Assembly: GCF_016863275.1 (NCBI RefSeq)
Contig: NZ_BOOO01000035.1
Coordinates: forward strand, 124,001-188,000
Origin: Planotetraspora mira
GTDB lineage: Bacteria; Actinomycetota; Actinomycetes; Streptosporangiales; Streptosporangiaceae
DNA: 64,000 bases
Reading direction: 5' to 3'
Shown: one piece after another, positions 52,635 through 61,170 of the stretch
How positions within the stretch are numbered: the first letter of the stretch is position 1
Layout of the letters: each line of letters opens with the position of its first letter
Translations under genes and position numbers: made by a program
Notes under the pieces: model-generated
Database searches by the model: none
The model's input: the letters and a program-made list of their open reading frames with translations, nothing else
What the model was told of the DNA's origin: nothing

Positions 52635-52649
52635 TACCCTTGGGGGGTA
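52635..52649. promoter_or_regulatory. CsoR-like copper operator
   Basis: TACCC, 5 bases, GGGTA (52635-52649) forms the inverted G-rich repeat typical of CsoR sites upstream of copper genes. It is 20 bases before the copZ start, so binding would block transcription. The csoR gene is not in the window. Confidence 0.6.
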
Positions 52650-52669
52650 CCGGTACCGGAAGGATGGAC

Positions 52670-52873
52670 ATGAGCGTGAAGACCTACACCGTCCAAGGCA
52701 TGACCTGCGGCCACTGCGTCAGCTCCGTCAAGGAGGAGGTCGGCGAGCTCGCCGGAGTGACCGGCGTGGAGGTCGACCTCGCGTCCGGGCGGCTGGACGT
52801 CGCCGGTGAGGGCGTCACCGACGACGCCGTACGGCTGGCCGTCCAGGAGGCCGGTTACGAGATCGTCGCCTGA
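52670..52873 (+). CDS. copZ: copper chaperone CopZ (HMA domain)
   Basis: The 67-residue ferredoxin-like protein has the metal-binding MTCGHC (GMTCGHCVSSVKEE) and the typical heavy-metal-associated fold. It hands Cu(I) to the copA exporter that follows after 33 bases. ATG at 52670 has GGAAGG 6 bases upstream and is preferred over an ATG at 52664. A CsoR-like operator lies directly upstream, so the unit is likely copper-induced. Confidence 0.93.
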   Translation: MSVKTYTVQGMTCGHCVSSVKEEVGELAGVTGVEVDLASGRLDVAGEGVTDDAVRLAVQEAGYEIVA

Positions 52874-52906
52874 GCCGTCTCGCGCGGCGCGGGTCCCGGG
52901 GGAGAC

Positions 52907-55048
52907 ATGACAGCGCGGATCGAGCTCGACATCGCCGGCATGACGTGCGCCTCCTGCGCGGGCAGGATCGAGCGCAAGCTCAACAAGCTCGACGGCGTGA
53001 GCGCCGCGGTCAACTACGCCACGGAGAAGGCCAGCGTGGTCTTCCCGGACGATCTCGACCACCGTGAGCTGATCGCTCAGATCGAGAAGGCCGGGTACTC
53101 GGCCGCACTGCCCGAGGCGGAGCCCGTCACGCCGCGCGACACGCTGGAAGACCGCCTGATCCTGTCGCTCCTGCTGGCCGTCCCGGTCATCGCGGTGGGC
53201 ATGGTCCCGGCGTTCCGGTTCCCCGGATGGGAGTGGTTCTCCCTGACGCTCACCACGCCCGTCGTCGCCTACGGCGGCCGGCCGTTCCACCAGGCCGCCT
53301 GGGTCAACCTCCGGCACGGTGCCGCGACGATGGACACCCTGATCTCGCTCGGCACCCTCGCCGCGTACGCCTGGTCGTCATGGGCCCTGCTCGCCGGGCC
53401 CCCGTCGGGCCACACCTATCTCGAGGTGGCGGCGGGTGTGACGGTGTTCATCCTGGCCGGGCGGTACTTCGAGGCGAGGGCCAGGCGCCGGGCGGGAAGC
53501 GCGCTGCGCGAGCTGATGGAACTGGGCGCAAAGGACGTCACGGTGATCCGTCAGGGCGCCGAGACTCGCGTCCCGATCGGGATGCTGCAGGTCGGCGACG
53601 AGTTCGTCGTACGGCCGGGCGAGAAGATCGCCACTGACGGCGTCATCGTCGAAGGGGTGTCGGCCGTCGACGCGGGCATGCTCACCGGCGAGTCGGTGCC
53701 GGCCGAGGTCGGGCCGGGTGACATGGTCACCGGCGCCACGCTGAACGAGAGCGGCAGGCTCGTCGTCCGGGCCGCACGGGTCGGTGCGGACACCCAGCTC
53801 GCGCGGATCGCGGCTCTCGTGGCCGAGGCCCAGTCGGGCAAGGCCGCGGTCCAGCGCCTCGCCGACCGGGTCTCCGGCGTCTTCGTGCCCGTCGTGATCG
53901 TGCTGGCGGCCGCCACGCTCGTGTCCTGGCTCGCCGCGGGCGGCGGGGTGGTGCACGCCTTCACCGCGGCCGTCGCGGTGCTGATCATCGCCTGCCCGTG
54001 CGCGCTCGGCCTCGCGACTCCCACGGCCCTGCTCGTCGGCACGGGCCGGGGTGCGCGGCTCGGCATCCTGATCAAGGGCCCGGAGGTCCTCGAACGGGCA
54101 AGGAAGATCGACACTGTGGTCCTGGACAAGACCGGGACGGTGACCACCGGCCGGATGTCGCTGACGGCGGTCATGGCCGCCGACGGTGAGTCGGCCGGGG
54201 AGGTCCTGCGGATGGCGGGAGCCGTCGAGCACGCGTCCGAGCATCCCGTCGCCAGGGCTGTCGCCGCCGCCGCCCGTGAGGCGGGTCACCGGCTCCCCGC
54301 GGTCGAGGAGTTCGAGAGCCTTCCCGGGCTCGGCGTCCGGGGTGTCGTGGAGGGCCGGGTCGTGCTGGCCGGCCGCCGTGCGCTGCTCGCGGGGACACGG
54401 CACCTGCCGCCCGCGGTCGAGGAGGCGCTCGCCGCCGCCGAGGCCGCAGGAGGTACGGCCGTGGCCGTCGGCTGGGACGGCGTCCCCCGAGGCGTCCTCG
54501 TCGTGTCCGACACGATCAAGGAGACGTCGGCGAGAGCCGTACGGGATCTGCGGGACCTCGGGCTGGTCCCGATCCTGCTCACCGGGGACAACCGCGCCGC
54601 CGCCGACGCCGTGGCGGGCTCCGTCGGCATCGAGCAGGTGATCGCCGAGGTGCTGCCCGCGGACAAGGTCGAGGTGGTCAAGCGGCTCCAGGCCGAGGGA
54701 CGCGTGGTGGCCATGGTCGGCGACGGGGTCAACGACGCCGCGGCGCTGGCCCAGGCGGACCTGGGTCTGGCCATGGGCACGGGGGCCGACGCGGCGATCG
54801 AGGCCGCCGACGTGACCCTCGTCAGAGGCGACCTCCGCGTGGCCGCGGACGCCGTCCGACTGTCCCGCCGGACGCTGAGGACCATCAGAGGCAACCTCTT
54901 CTGGGCCTTCGCCTACAACGTGGCCGCGCTCCCGATGGCGGCGGCCGGATGGCTCAACCCCATGATCGCCGGTGCCGCCATGGCCCTGTCGAGCGCGTTC
55001 GTCGTCACCAACAGCCTCCGCCTCCGCCACTTCCACCCCCACCCATGA
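52907..55048 (+). CDS. copA: copper-exporting P-type ATPase CopA
   Basis: The 713-residue P1B-ATPase has one N-terminal HMA domain with C14-A-S-C17 and membrane helices. The CPC metal-transport motif is at 363-365 ([10 protein letters not shown]), the phosphorylation site DKTGT at D407, and the HP motif is in [10 protein letters not shown]. It pumps Cu(I) out of the cell. Only one HMA domain is present; some homologues have two. It is in an operon with copZ under the CsoR-like site, and its 3' end runs into the tandem array at 55066. Confidence 0.97.
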   Translation: MTARIELDIAGMTCASCAGRIERKLNKLDGVSAAVNYATEKASVVFPDDLDHRELIAQIEKAGYSAALPEAEPVTPRDTLEDRLILSLLLAVPVIAVGMVPAFRFPGWEWFSLTLTTPVVAYGGRPFHQAAWVNLRHGAATMDTLISLGTLAAYAWSSWALLAGPPSGHTYLEVAAGVTVFILAGRYFEARARRRAGSALRELMELGAKDVTVIRQGAETRVPIGMLQVGDEFVVRPGEKIATDGVIVEGVSAVDAGMLTGESVPAEVGPGDMVTGATLNESGRLVVRAARVGADTQLARIAALVAEAQSGKAAVQRLADRVSGVFVPVVIVLAAATLVSWLAAGGGVVHAFTAAVAVLIIACPCALGLATPTALLVGTGRGARLGILIKGPEVLERARKIDTVVLDKTGTVTTGRMSLTAVMAADGESAGEVLRMAGAVEHASEHPVARAVAAAAREAGHRLPAVEEFESLPGLGVRGVVEGRVVLAGRRALLAGTRHLPPAVEEALAAAEAAGGTAVAVGWDGVPRGVLVVSDTIKETSARAVRDLRDLGLVPILLTGDNRAAADAVAGSVGIEQVIAEVLPADKVEVVKRLQAEGRVVAMVGDGVNDAAALAQADLGLAMGTGADAAIEAADVTLVRGDLRVAADAVRLSRRTLRTIRGNLFWAFAYNVAALPMAAAGWLNPMIAGAAMALSSAFVVTNSLRLRHFHPHP

Positions 55049-55065
55049 TCACACCCTCCCTTGCC

Positions 55066-55247
55066 CGTGATCATGCACAGGTTCGTGGAAATGCGGTGTG
55101 ACGTGCGCCAACCTCGCGCGTGATCATGCACAGGTTCGTGGGGATGCGGTGTGACGTGCGCCAACCCCGTCCGTGATCATGCGCACATTCGTGAACATGC
55201 CCCGCGACCTGGGCGAATCCCCGCCGTGATCATGCACGTACGGGTCA
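55066..55247 (+). repeat. 53-bp-period tandem array (left arm)
   Basis: Units start at 55066, 55119, 55172 and 55225, an exact 53-base period. Units 1 and 2 share the core CGTGATCATGCACAGGTTCG followed by TG and are nearly identical over the full unit; unit 3 is diverged, and unit 4 keeps only about the first 14 bases and is cut by the GH20 stop. It lies between the convergent copA and GH20 genes. The same array exists in inverted orientation on the other side of the GH20 gene (56887-57098). Confidence 0.93.
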
Positions 55248-56879
55248 CATGCTGGGACGGGTGGACTCGGCCGAGTGGGTCATCTCGTCGAGGTGGTTCA
55301 TCACCTCGTGGACGAGCACGACCTCCGGCCGGTGCCGCCGCCACCCCGTCCCGCCCCGCTGCCAGGGATGAGGGCCCGCCAGAGGCCGGTACTCCACGCC
55401 GAAGGCGTCCAGCCGTACGAGATGGGCGCCGAGACGCCGCAGGAAATCCGCGCCTACGGCAGGCTCTCCCGCCCAGGTGATCTCGGCCGCGGCGCACCCG
55501 CGAGGCCACGCACGATAGTCCAGCGTGCGGCTGTCGGGGATGCGCTCGCTCCAGAGTTGGAACTGCGCGCCGATCACCCGGGCACGCTCGTCCGGCGTCC
55601 ATTCGGCGGGCGCCGGAGCGAAGCCGGCGACGTCCTCGACGGTGACCGTGTCGCCGATCCCCACGGGCTCCTCGTCGGAGGCGGCCTCGGTGTAGTCGAA
55701 GTACATCGGGAAGACGGACGTCGCCACGACATCGTGTCCCGCGGCCGCCGCGCGGCGGCCGACTCCCTGACCGCGCCACGGCATGACGACCGTGTCCTGT
55801 CGCAACAGGCCGCTGACGAACGCCTCGTCCCATACGACGGCACGGCTGCCGCGCTCGGCCAGCACGTCCGCAAGCCGCCTCAGGAACCAGGCGTGCATGT
55901 CACCGGGTGTTTCCAGGCCCAGCTCCGCTTGGTACGCGGAGATCTCGGGGGAGGACGCCCAGTCGTCCAGCACGCATTCGTCTCCGCCGATGTGGAAGTA
56001 CGGAACCGAGCCCAGCGCCCCGATGATCTCATCGAACACCGTGGCCAGGAACTCGACGGTGGCGGGCAGCGGAGAGAGGATCGCCGGCGAGACGCCCCAG
56101 CGGTCGAGGACCTCGTACGGCTCGCCGGGCTTGGCGCCGAGCGACGGATAGGCGGCCAGGATCGCCGAAGCGTGCCCGGGCACGTCGATCTCCGGGACGA
56201 TCGTGACCGCCCGGGCCCGCGCGTAGGCGGAGATCTCCGTCAGATCGGACAGCGTGTAGAAGCCGCCGTGCGGCATTCCGTCGAAGGTGGACTCTTCGCC
56301 GAAGGGGCTGGTCGTGGTCTGCGCCCGGTGGGACCCGACCTCGTGCAGCAGCGGGAACGCCCGGCTCTCGACCCGCCATCCCTGGTCGTCGACCAGATGG
56401 AGGTGGAGCCGGTTGAGCTTGTGGAGCGCCAGCAGATCGATCATCCGCAGCACATCACGCTTAGGAAGGAAATGTCGGGAGATATCCATGTGGGCGCCTC
56501 GCCACGAGAACCCCGGAGCATCCTCAATGCGGCCTGCAGGGAGCGTCCATGAAGTTCCGGGCAATTGTGCGGACCGGAACGCCTCGGCGGGCAGAAGCTG
56601 CCTCAGCGTCTGCCCCGCGTAGAAGGCGCCCGCGGACCCGCCCGCGACGATCAGCACCGATTCCGCCGTGATCGTGACGCGGTACGCCTCGTCCCCCAGG
56701 CCGGGGTCCTGTTCCACCCGCACCGCCGCCGTCTCAGCAGGTCGCAGGTCCAGTACGGCCAGAGCCAGCCGTACGGAGTCGACGAGATGACCGGGACCGG
56801 AGACGCCGGCGCCGGGCGCGAGCACGAACGATCCCGGCGCCTTTTCGGCCAGCTTGGGACGGGGAAGCAGGTAATCCAT
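55245..56879 (-). CDS. glycoside hydrolase family 20 beta-N-acetylhexosaminidase
   Basis: The 544-residue enzyme has an N-terminal GH20b domain (VLAPGAGVSGPG ... AGGSAGAFYAGQTLRQLL) and a GH20 barrel. The catalytic Asp-Glu pair lies in PYFHIGGDECVLDDW, and HMDISRHFLPKRDVLRMIDLLALHKLNRLHLHLVDDQGWR is the family signature. It releases terminal N-acetylglucosamine or N-acetylgalactosamine. No signal peptide is evident, suggesting it works on imported sugars, for example from chitin or peptidoglycan recycling. Start MDYLLPRPK at 56879 has only a weak ribosome site. The gene is bracketed by inverted 53-bp arrays. Confidence 0.93.
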   Translation of the reverse strand: MDYLLPRPKLAEKAPGSFVLAPGAGVSGPGHLVDSVRLALAVLDLRPAETAAVRVEQDPGLGDEAYRVTITAESVLIVAGGSAGAFYAGQTLRQLLPAEAFRSAQLPGTSWTLPAGRIEDAPGFSWRGAHMDISRHFLPKRDVLRMIDLLALHKLNRLHLHLVDDQGWRVESRAFPLLHEVGSHRAQTTTSPFGEESTFDGMPHGGFYTLSDLTEISAYARARAVTIVPEIDVPGHASAILAAYPSLGAKPGEPYEVLDRWGVSPAILSPLPATVEFLATVFDEIIGALGSVPYFHIGGDECVLDDWASSPEISAYQAELGLETPGDMHAWFLRRLADVLAERGSRAVVWDEAFVSGLLRQDTVVMPWRGQGVGRRAAAAGHDVVATSVFPMYFDYTEAASDEEPVGIGDTVTVEDVAGFAPAPAEWTPDERARVIGAQFQLWSERIPDSRTLDYRAWPRGCAAAEITWAGEPAVGADFLRRLGAHLVRLDAFGVEYRPLAGPHPWQRGGTGWRRHRPEVVLVHEVMNHLDEMTHSAESTRPSM

Positions 56880-56886
56880 ACCCCAG

Positions 56887-57098
56887 ATCATGCCAAACGG
56901 CCCGAATCGCCTTGACACCCGCTTCCTCGCATGATCACGAAATGGAAAGCGCCAGGTCAGAGAGCCTGCGACCGAACTTGCGCATGATCACGAATCGAGA
57001 AAGCCCAGCTAGGGCCGCATATTCACGAACCTGTGCATGATCACGCCCAGGGTTGGGGCACGTCAGGAGGCATTTCCACGAACCTGTGCATGATCACG
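56887..57098 (-). repeat. 53-bp-period tandem array (right arm, inverted)
   Basis: Reading the minus strand, units begin at 57098, 57045, 56992 and 56939, again an exact 53-base period. The two outermost units carry the full core CGTGATCATGCACAGGTTCG plus TG; the inner units are degraded. Compared with the left arm, the outermost units match over most of the 53 bases. The array lies between the amidase stop and the GH20 start and so includes the GH20 promoter region. Confidence 0.93.
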
Positions 57099-57123
57099 CG
57101 CGAGGGGGTGGGGTGACCTGGGG

Positions 57124-57984
57124 TCAGGTGAGGTAGTTCTGGAGGCCCTTGGCGAGGGATTCGGCGATGCGCTGGCGGAAGGCGGCGCTCTTGAACTTGG
57201 CCGCCTCGCTCGCGTTGCGCATGTTCCCGCACTCGATGAAGATCTTAGGAACGGTCGAAAGGTTGAGCCCGCCGAGGTCCTTCCGGTAGTCGAGCGCGCT
57301 CTTCCCGATGTAGGTCGAGTACGGCAGGCCCGTCCCCGAGTGGAACGCGTTTCTGACGTCGATGCCGAGCTTCTTGGAGGCGCCCACGACCGGGTCGACC
57401 GGCCCGTGGATCTTCTGCGGCATGATGATGTGGAAGCCGTGCGCGCTCGCCGGGGCGCCGTCCCCATGGATGGAGATCGCGGCGTTGGCCTTGGCCTTGT
57501 TGCCGATCGCCGCCCTCTGGGTGATGCACGGGCCCGCGCCGGTGTTGTTCTTGCGCGTCAGCTTGACCGTGGCGCCCTTGGCCTTGAGAAGTTTGGCCAG
57601 CCGGTTCGAGACGTCCCAGGTGAACGAGGCTTCGGAATACCCGTCGTTCGTCGCCGTCCCTGTGGTGTCGCAGGCCTTCCACTGGGTGAGGACGTTGACC
57701 TGCTTGTTGATGATCTCAGGGTGCTTGAAGTTGCCCCCGTTGTGGCCGGGGTCGATCACGATGACCTTGCCGGCGAGGGGGCGTGTCGGCCTCTTCTTGG
57801 CGGCTTTCGACGGAAGGGTCTTGGCCGGGTTCGCGTTCTGATCGGTCACCCCTGTGACCTGGGAGGTCGCGGCCGCAGGCTCCGTGACAGCCTTGGTCGC
57901 GTCCGAGTTCGCCGTGCCGCCGCAGGAGGCGGCTCCCAGCCCGGCCAGGACGAGAGCTGCGGCGGCAAGTTTGCGACTGGTCAC
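57124..57984 (-). CDS. N-acetylmuramoyl-L-alanine amidase (Amidase_3) lipoprotein
   Basis: The 286-residue protein has a signal peptide with lipobox AASC (Cys21), a Thr/Ala/Lys linker and an Amidase_3 catalytic domain. Zinc ligands are H81 in VIDPGHNGG, E118 in YSEASFTW and H173 in ISIHGDGAP; the catalytic Glu is E250 in FIECGNMRN. It cleaves the amide between muramic acid and L-alanine, splitting or remodelling peptidoglycan at the cell surface. GTG at 57984 has GAAGGGA upstream. It is on the same strand as GH20, separated by the right arm of the array. Confidence 0.93.
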   Translation of the reverse strand: MTSRKLAAAALVLAGLGAASCGGTANSDATKAVTEPAAATSQVTGVTDQNANPAKTLPSKAAKKRPTRPLAGKVIVIDPGHNGGNFKHPEIINKQVNVLTQWKACDTTGTATNDGYSEASFTWDVSNRLAKLLKAKGATVKLTRKNNTGAGPCITQRAAIGNKAKANAAISIHGDGAPASAHGFHIIMPQKIHGPVDPVVGASKKLGIDVRNAFHSGTGLPYSTYIGKSALDYRKDLGGLNLSTVPKIFIECGNMRNASEAAKFKSAAFRQRIAESLAKGLQNYLT

Positions 57985-58050
57985 GGCAAGATCCCTTCAC
58001 GGAGGTCTGTCGCTTCCCAACCTACGTGTAGAAGGGGCGTAATCAGACCG

Positions 58051-58317
58051 TTATGCCGTGAAACGAGATTCCCAAACAGGCTCCGCGACGTCTTGCTTGT
58101 GCAAGAGGGCGGCCAATTCCCGGGCATCTTCCGCGTCGAGCCCCAGCACCACGCGCGGCCGTCCCCAGGGATGGTCGATCGAATGGGCGACGTAGCTCGC
58201 CACGGACTCGGCTATGTCCTCGGCGTGCAGCCCACGAGCCTCGCGCCAGTAGGCCCACGCCCGCTCGAGCTCACCCGCGGCACGCTGGGCGCAGGAGACC
58301 AACTCCGGATCACGCAT
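58051..58317 (-). CDS. small conserved hypothetical protein
   Basis: The 88-residue protein reads MRDPELVSCAQRAAGELERA ... LGLDAEDARELAALLHKQDV and is mostly helical with an Ala/Glu/Arg pattern. ATG at 58317 has GGGGGG about 5 bases upstream. I do not recognise a domain family. It lies between the amidase and LacI genes on the same strand. Confidence 0.7.
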   Translation of the reverse strand: MRDPELVSCAQRAAGELERAWAYWREARGLHAEDIAESVASYVAHSIDHPWGRPRVVLGLDAEDARELAALLHKQDVAEPVWESRFTA

Positions 58318-58375
58318 GAATCCCCCCGATTTTCGTGGAAATAGTCGCCGACCTGACGGGTCCCCCCGATGTCTG

Positions 58376-58392
58376 CGACCCGCCGGGGGTCG
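58376..58392. terminator. short hairpin after the LacI gene
   Basis: CGACCC (58376-58381) pairs with GGGTCG (58387-58392) around a five-base loop, between the LacI stop and the next minus-strand gene. The short stem makes it a weak candidate. Confidence 0.35.
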
Positions 58393-58444
58393 GCGTCACA
58401 GTCGGAGTCAACACCGTCCGCGATTCGACACGTCGGCGGTTGAC

Positions 58445-59548
58445 CTAGCTTTGGGGATCGCTTGGAACGGGGCAGGTGCTCCGGCGGACGATCAGCTGAG
58501 GGGTCACCTGGCGCAGGCGGGCGGCCTTGCCCGGCTCGGTGATGCGGTCGCTGAGCAGAGCGGCGGCCGAACGGCCCATCGCTCTGCGGGGCTGGTCGAC
58601 GCTGGTCAGCGAGATGTGGTTGACCGCCGCAAGATGAGTGTTGTCGTATCCGACGACGGACAGGTCCTCGGGGACGCGCAGGCCCAACTCGCTCGCCGCG
58701 GTGAGAACGCCCATGGCCACGATGTCGTTCGCCGCGAATATGGCGGTGGGGCGTGGGTCGCGGGCCAGCAGTGCACGCGCCGCGCGCCGTCCGCCCTCTT
58801 CGGTGAAGTCTCCGTGCTCGACCATGATGTACGGCGCCAGCGCGTGGCGGCGCATGGCCACCAGATAACCCTCACAGCGGTAACGGGCCGCGGAGGAGGG
58901 GGTGCCCTCGATGTGGGCGATGCGCCGGTGGCCCAACTCGACCAGGTGATCGATCGCGAGTCGGGCGCCTAATTGGTCGTCGTCCACGACGATGTCGACG
59001 CCGCCGAGCGAGACGTCGCGCTCGCCGACCACGACCGTGGGCGTGTACGCGGAGGCCTCCGCGAGCGTGGAGCTTGAGGGAGCGACGCCGAGCAGGACGA
59101 GCCCGTCGACCCGGAGTTCGAGAAAGGCCTCCACGGCCTCGTCCTCGAACGCGGGGTCCCAGCGCCCGCTGCCGATCAACAGCCGGAGGCCGTCGCCGTG
59201 CAGGCTCTCCTGGAGGCCGTCGAGGAACTCGGCGTAGAAGGGGTTGTGGAGGTCGGCCACCAGAGCGCCCACGAGGTGGGTCCGGCCCTCGACCAGGCTG
59301 CGGGCCACGGCGTTGGGGCGGTAACCGAGCTCTCTGGCGGCCTGCAGGACCGCCTCCCGGCGATGCTCGCTGACGTGTGACGAACCCCTGAGCACGAGGG
59401 ACACCAGCGACTTCGAGACGCCGGCGCGCTCAGCCACGTTGCGGATCGTCGGCCGTGGCCGCGGACTGAACCCCTCGGACAAGCCACCGTCGGGCAGCGA
59501 ACCCGCGACGTCGTTCCGGGCAGTGGTCTGCATGGACGGTCCTGACAT
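58445..59548 (-). CDS. LacI-family transcriptional regulator
   Basis: The 367-residue regulator has an N-terminal LacI HTH (PTIRNVAERAGVSKSLVSLVLRGSSHVSEHRREAVLQAARELGYRPN). A periplasmic-binding-protein-like sugar-binding domain follows (VGALVADLHNPFYAEFLDGLQE, IFAANDIVAMGVLTAASELGLRVPEDLSVVGYDN). ATG at 59548 (MSGPSM) is chosen because GGGGAGAACC precedes it. Divergent from the TetR gene at 59796. It has no adjacent sugar operon in the window, so its target is unknown. Confidence 0.92.
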   Translation of the reverse strand: MSGPSMQTTARNDVAGSLPDGGLSEGFSPRPRPTIRNVAERAGVSKSLVSLVLRGSSHVSEHRREAVLQAARELGYRPNAVARSLVEGRTHLVGALVADLHNPFYAEFLDGLQESLHGDGLRLLIGSGRWDPAFEDEAVEAFLELRVDGLVLLGVAPSSSTLAEASAYTPTVVVGERDVSLGGVDIVVDDDQLGARLAIDHLVELGHRRIAHIEGTPSSAARYRCEGYLVAMRRHALAPYIMVEHGDFTEEGGRRAARALLARDPRPTAIFAANDIVAMGVLTAASELGLRVPEDLSVVGYDNTHLAAVNHISLTSVDQPRRAMGRSAAALLSDRITEPGKAARLRQVTPQLIVRRSTCPVPSDPQS

Positions 59549-59759
59549 GGTTCTCCCCACGATGCGTGGACGTGCACCTGACACAACAAACGATCGAGTT
59601 GCCCGTAGGGTACGGGCAGCTCACAGTTGTGTTGCTTCTTTCCGGTCTGTTCGCATCTCTCAGAGAGCGATCTCAGGCCCTCGCACTACGTCTGATCGGC
59701 GCAAATGCCAATCCGAGGAAAATGTGGATCCTTCCATATTCGCATCTTGATCAACTAGC

Positions 59760-59778
59760 GTCGTCATGCTGGGACGAC
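59760..59778. promoter_or_regulatory. inverted repeat, candidate TetR operator
   Basis: GTCGTC, 7 bases, GACGAC (59760-59778) ends just before the -10 box (59783) of the TetR gene. An autorepression site is likely by position. Confidence 0.45.
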
Positions 59779-59782
59779 CCGA

Positions 59783-59788
59783 TAGTGT
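59783..59788 (+). promoter_or_regulatory. -10 box of a leaderless TetR transcript
   Basis: TAGTGT ends 7 bases before the GTG at 59796, with no ribosome site. Together with the inverted repeat just upstream it forms a compact regulated promoter. Confidence 0.5.
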
Positions 59789-59795
59789 GCGATCT

Positions 59796-60500
59796 GTGGG
59801 TGCCACATCCCAGGCCGAAAACGACCCGGATCGGGCGGCCGGAGCGCGGCCCGCGCGGCGCCGGCTCAGCGTCGACCGCAGGCGCGAGGAACTGATCGCG
59901 GCCGCGCTGGAGCTGTTCAGCAGGCGCGACGCGGAGGATGTCTCGATAGATGACGTCGCCACCGCGGCGGGTGCCTCGCGAGCGCTCGTCTACCACTACT
60001 TCGGTGGCAAGCAGGAGCTCTATGTGGCGGCGCTGCGCAGCGCGGCGAAGGAGCTCGAGGCCCGGCTCAGGCCGCAGGAAGGCGGAAACCCTCTCGATGA
60101 GTTGTCGCGCGGGCTGGCGCGATACTTCGACTTCGTGGAAGAGCACGCGGCGGGCTTCGCGGCGCTGCTCAGAGGCGGCCCGGCGAACCGGGCGGGGGAG
60201 ATCGGCGAGATCGTCGACGGGGTACGGCAGCGCCTCTTCCGGCTCGTCATGAACCAGCTTCGTGTCGGCGTGCCCGGACCCGTCTTGCGGATCACCCTCA
60301 GATCGTGGATCGCATCAGTGGAGACGGCCGGCCTCGACTGGCTGGAGCATCGGGACATCGACCGGCCCGAACTGGAGCGGCTGCTCATGGACCAGATGGT
60401 CGCCCTGCTCGAGGTGGCGGCACGTCGTGATCAGGACGCGGAACACCTGCTCGAATCTCCAAGGCGGAGGACCGACCGGGTGACGTCTGACGATCAGTGA
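59796..60500 (+). CDS. TetR-family transcriptional regulator
   Basis: The 234-residue regulator has an N-terminal Arg-rich tail and a TetR HTH (REELIAAALELFSRRDAEDVSIDDVATAAGASRALVYHYFGGKQELYVAAL). A C-terminal ligand-binding/dimerisation domain follows with FDFVEEHAAGFAALLRGG and the GLDWLEHRDIDRPELERLL helix. GTG at 59796 fits a leaderless start. It is divergent from the LacI gene. The target gene is not known; autoregulation is likely. Confidence 0.92.
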   Translation: MGATSQAENDPDRAAGARPARRRLSVDRRREELIAAALELFSRRDAEDVSIDDVATAAGASRALVYHYFGGKQELYVAALRSAAKELEARLRPQEGGNPLDELSRGLARYFDFVEEHAAGFAALLRGGPANRAGEIGEIVDGVRQRLFRLVMNQLRVGVPGPVLRITLRSWIASVETAGLDWLEHRDIDRPELERLLMDQMVALLEVAARRDQDAEHLLESPRRRTDRVTSDDQ

Positions 60501-60648
60501 GCGCAGTGCCGGGGAGGCGCCGGGCGGGCGGCGCCGACCCCACAACTTCCCGTGACCCATGGTGGCCACGGGCGTGTGGTCGACGCGCTCACATCTCTGA
60601 CGCGAGCGCGTCTTTTCTTCCCCCCTGCTTCGGCGATGACCGGGTGGT

Positions 60649-60852
60649 CTACTCGGAGCGCTGCTGCGGTATCCCCGCGAGCAGCGCCCGGACCTCGGTC
60701 TCCCGGTAGCGCCGGTGTCCGCCGAGCGTGCGGATAGATGTCAACTTGCCCGCCTTCGCCCACCGGGTGACGGTCTTGGGGTCGACGCGGAACATGGTTG
60801 CGACCTCCGCCGGGGTCAGCAATGGCTCGGCCTCGGGTGTACGAGCTGACAT
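60649..60852 (-). CDS. bldC: BldC-like MerR-type DNA-binding protein
   Basis: The 67-residue protein is a single winged-HTH of the BldC group: LLTPAEVATMFRVDPKTVTRWAKAGKLTSIRTLGGHRRYRETEV. It matches the length (68) and wording of BldC from Streptomyces, which binds head-to-tail as an asymmetric multimer and controls development. ATG at 60852 has GGAGAGG about 9 bases upstream. It stands in the conserved neighbourhood of vdh and purM. Confidence 0.93.
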   Translation of the reverse strand: MSARTPEAEPLLTPAEVATMFRVDPKTVTRWAKAGKLTSIRTLGGHRRYRETEVRALLAGIPQQRSE

Positions 60853-61170
60853 TTGTGCGGCCTCTCCTCCGTGTGGACCGGCGACAGCGATCCTGCGACT
60901 TTTCTGCGCTTGTCACGGATGTCCCCCAATGATCCATAAGGTGCGGTTTCAGGATCATTTGCGGTATCACCCGATGTGACCATACAGCCACGTAGTGCGA
61001 TTGGCGAGCCCTCTGGGCGCAACGTCTCGACCACGTGTTGTTGTCACGCTCGGTGATTCTAGCGACACGTTTCGTGGTATCGCAGTGAAAACGGCAAACT
61101 ACTCAGTTCGTAGATGTGAGATCGAAGGTTCCGTGACCTGATTTGGCAGGTCACAGACCTGTCTTTACCG
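60853..61170. other. intergenic region upstream of bldC
   Basis: No gene is seen. It is the bldC promoter side and the 3' side of the conserved hypothetical gene. It holds an 8-bp hairpin (61133-61154) that fits a terminator for the latter gene. The region is relatively AT-rich and could contain several promoters. Confidence 0.5.
61133..61154. terminator. hairpin after the conserved hypothetical gene
   Basis: GTGACCTG (61133-61140) pairs with CAGGTCAC (61147-61154) around an ATTTGG loop, 17 bases past the stop of the minus-strand gene at 61171. Confidence 0.55.

Noticed and set aside
55066-55247. CRISPR array
   Set aside because: The units between cores are similar to each other, not unique spacers, the period is 53 bases with a 22-base core, and no cas gene is present.
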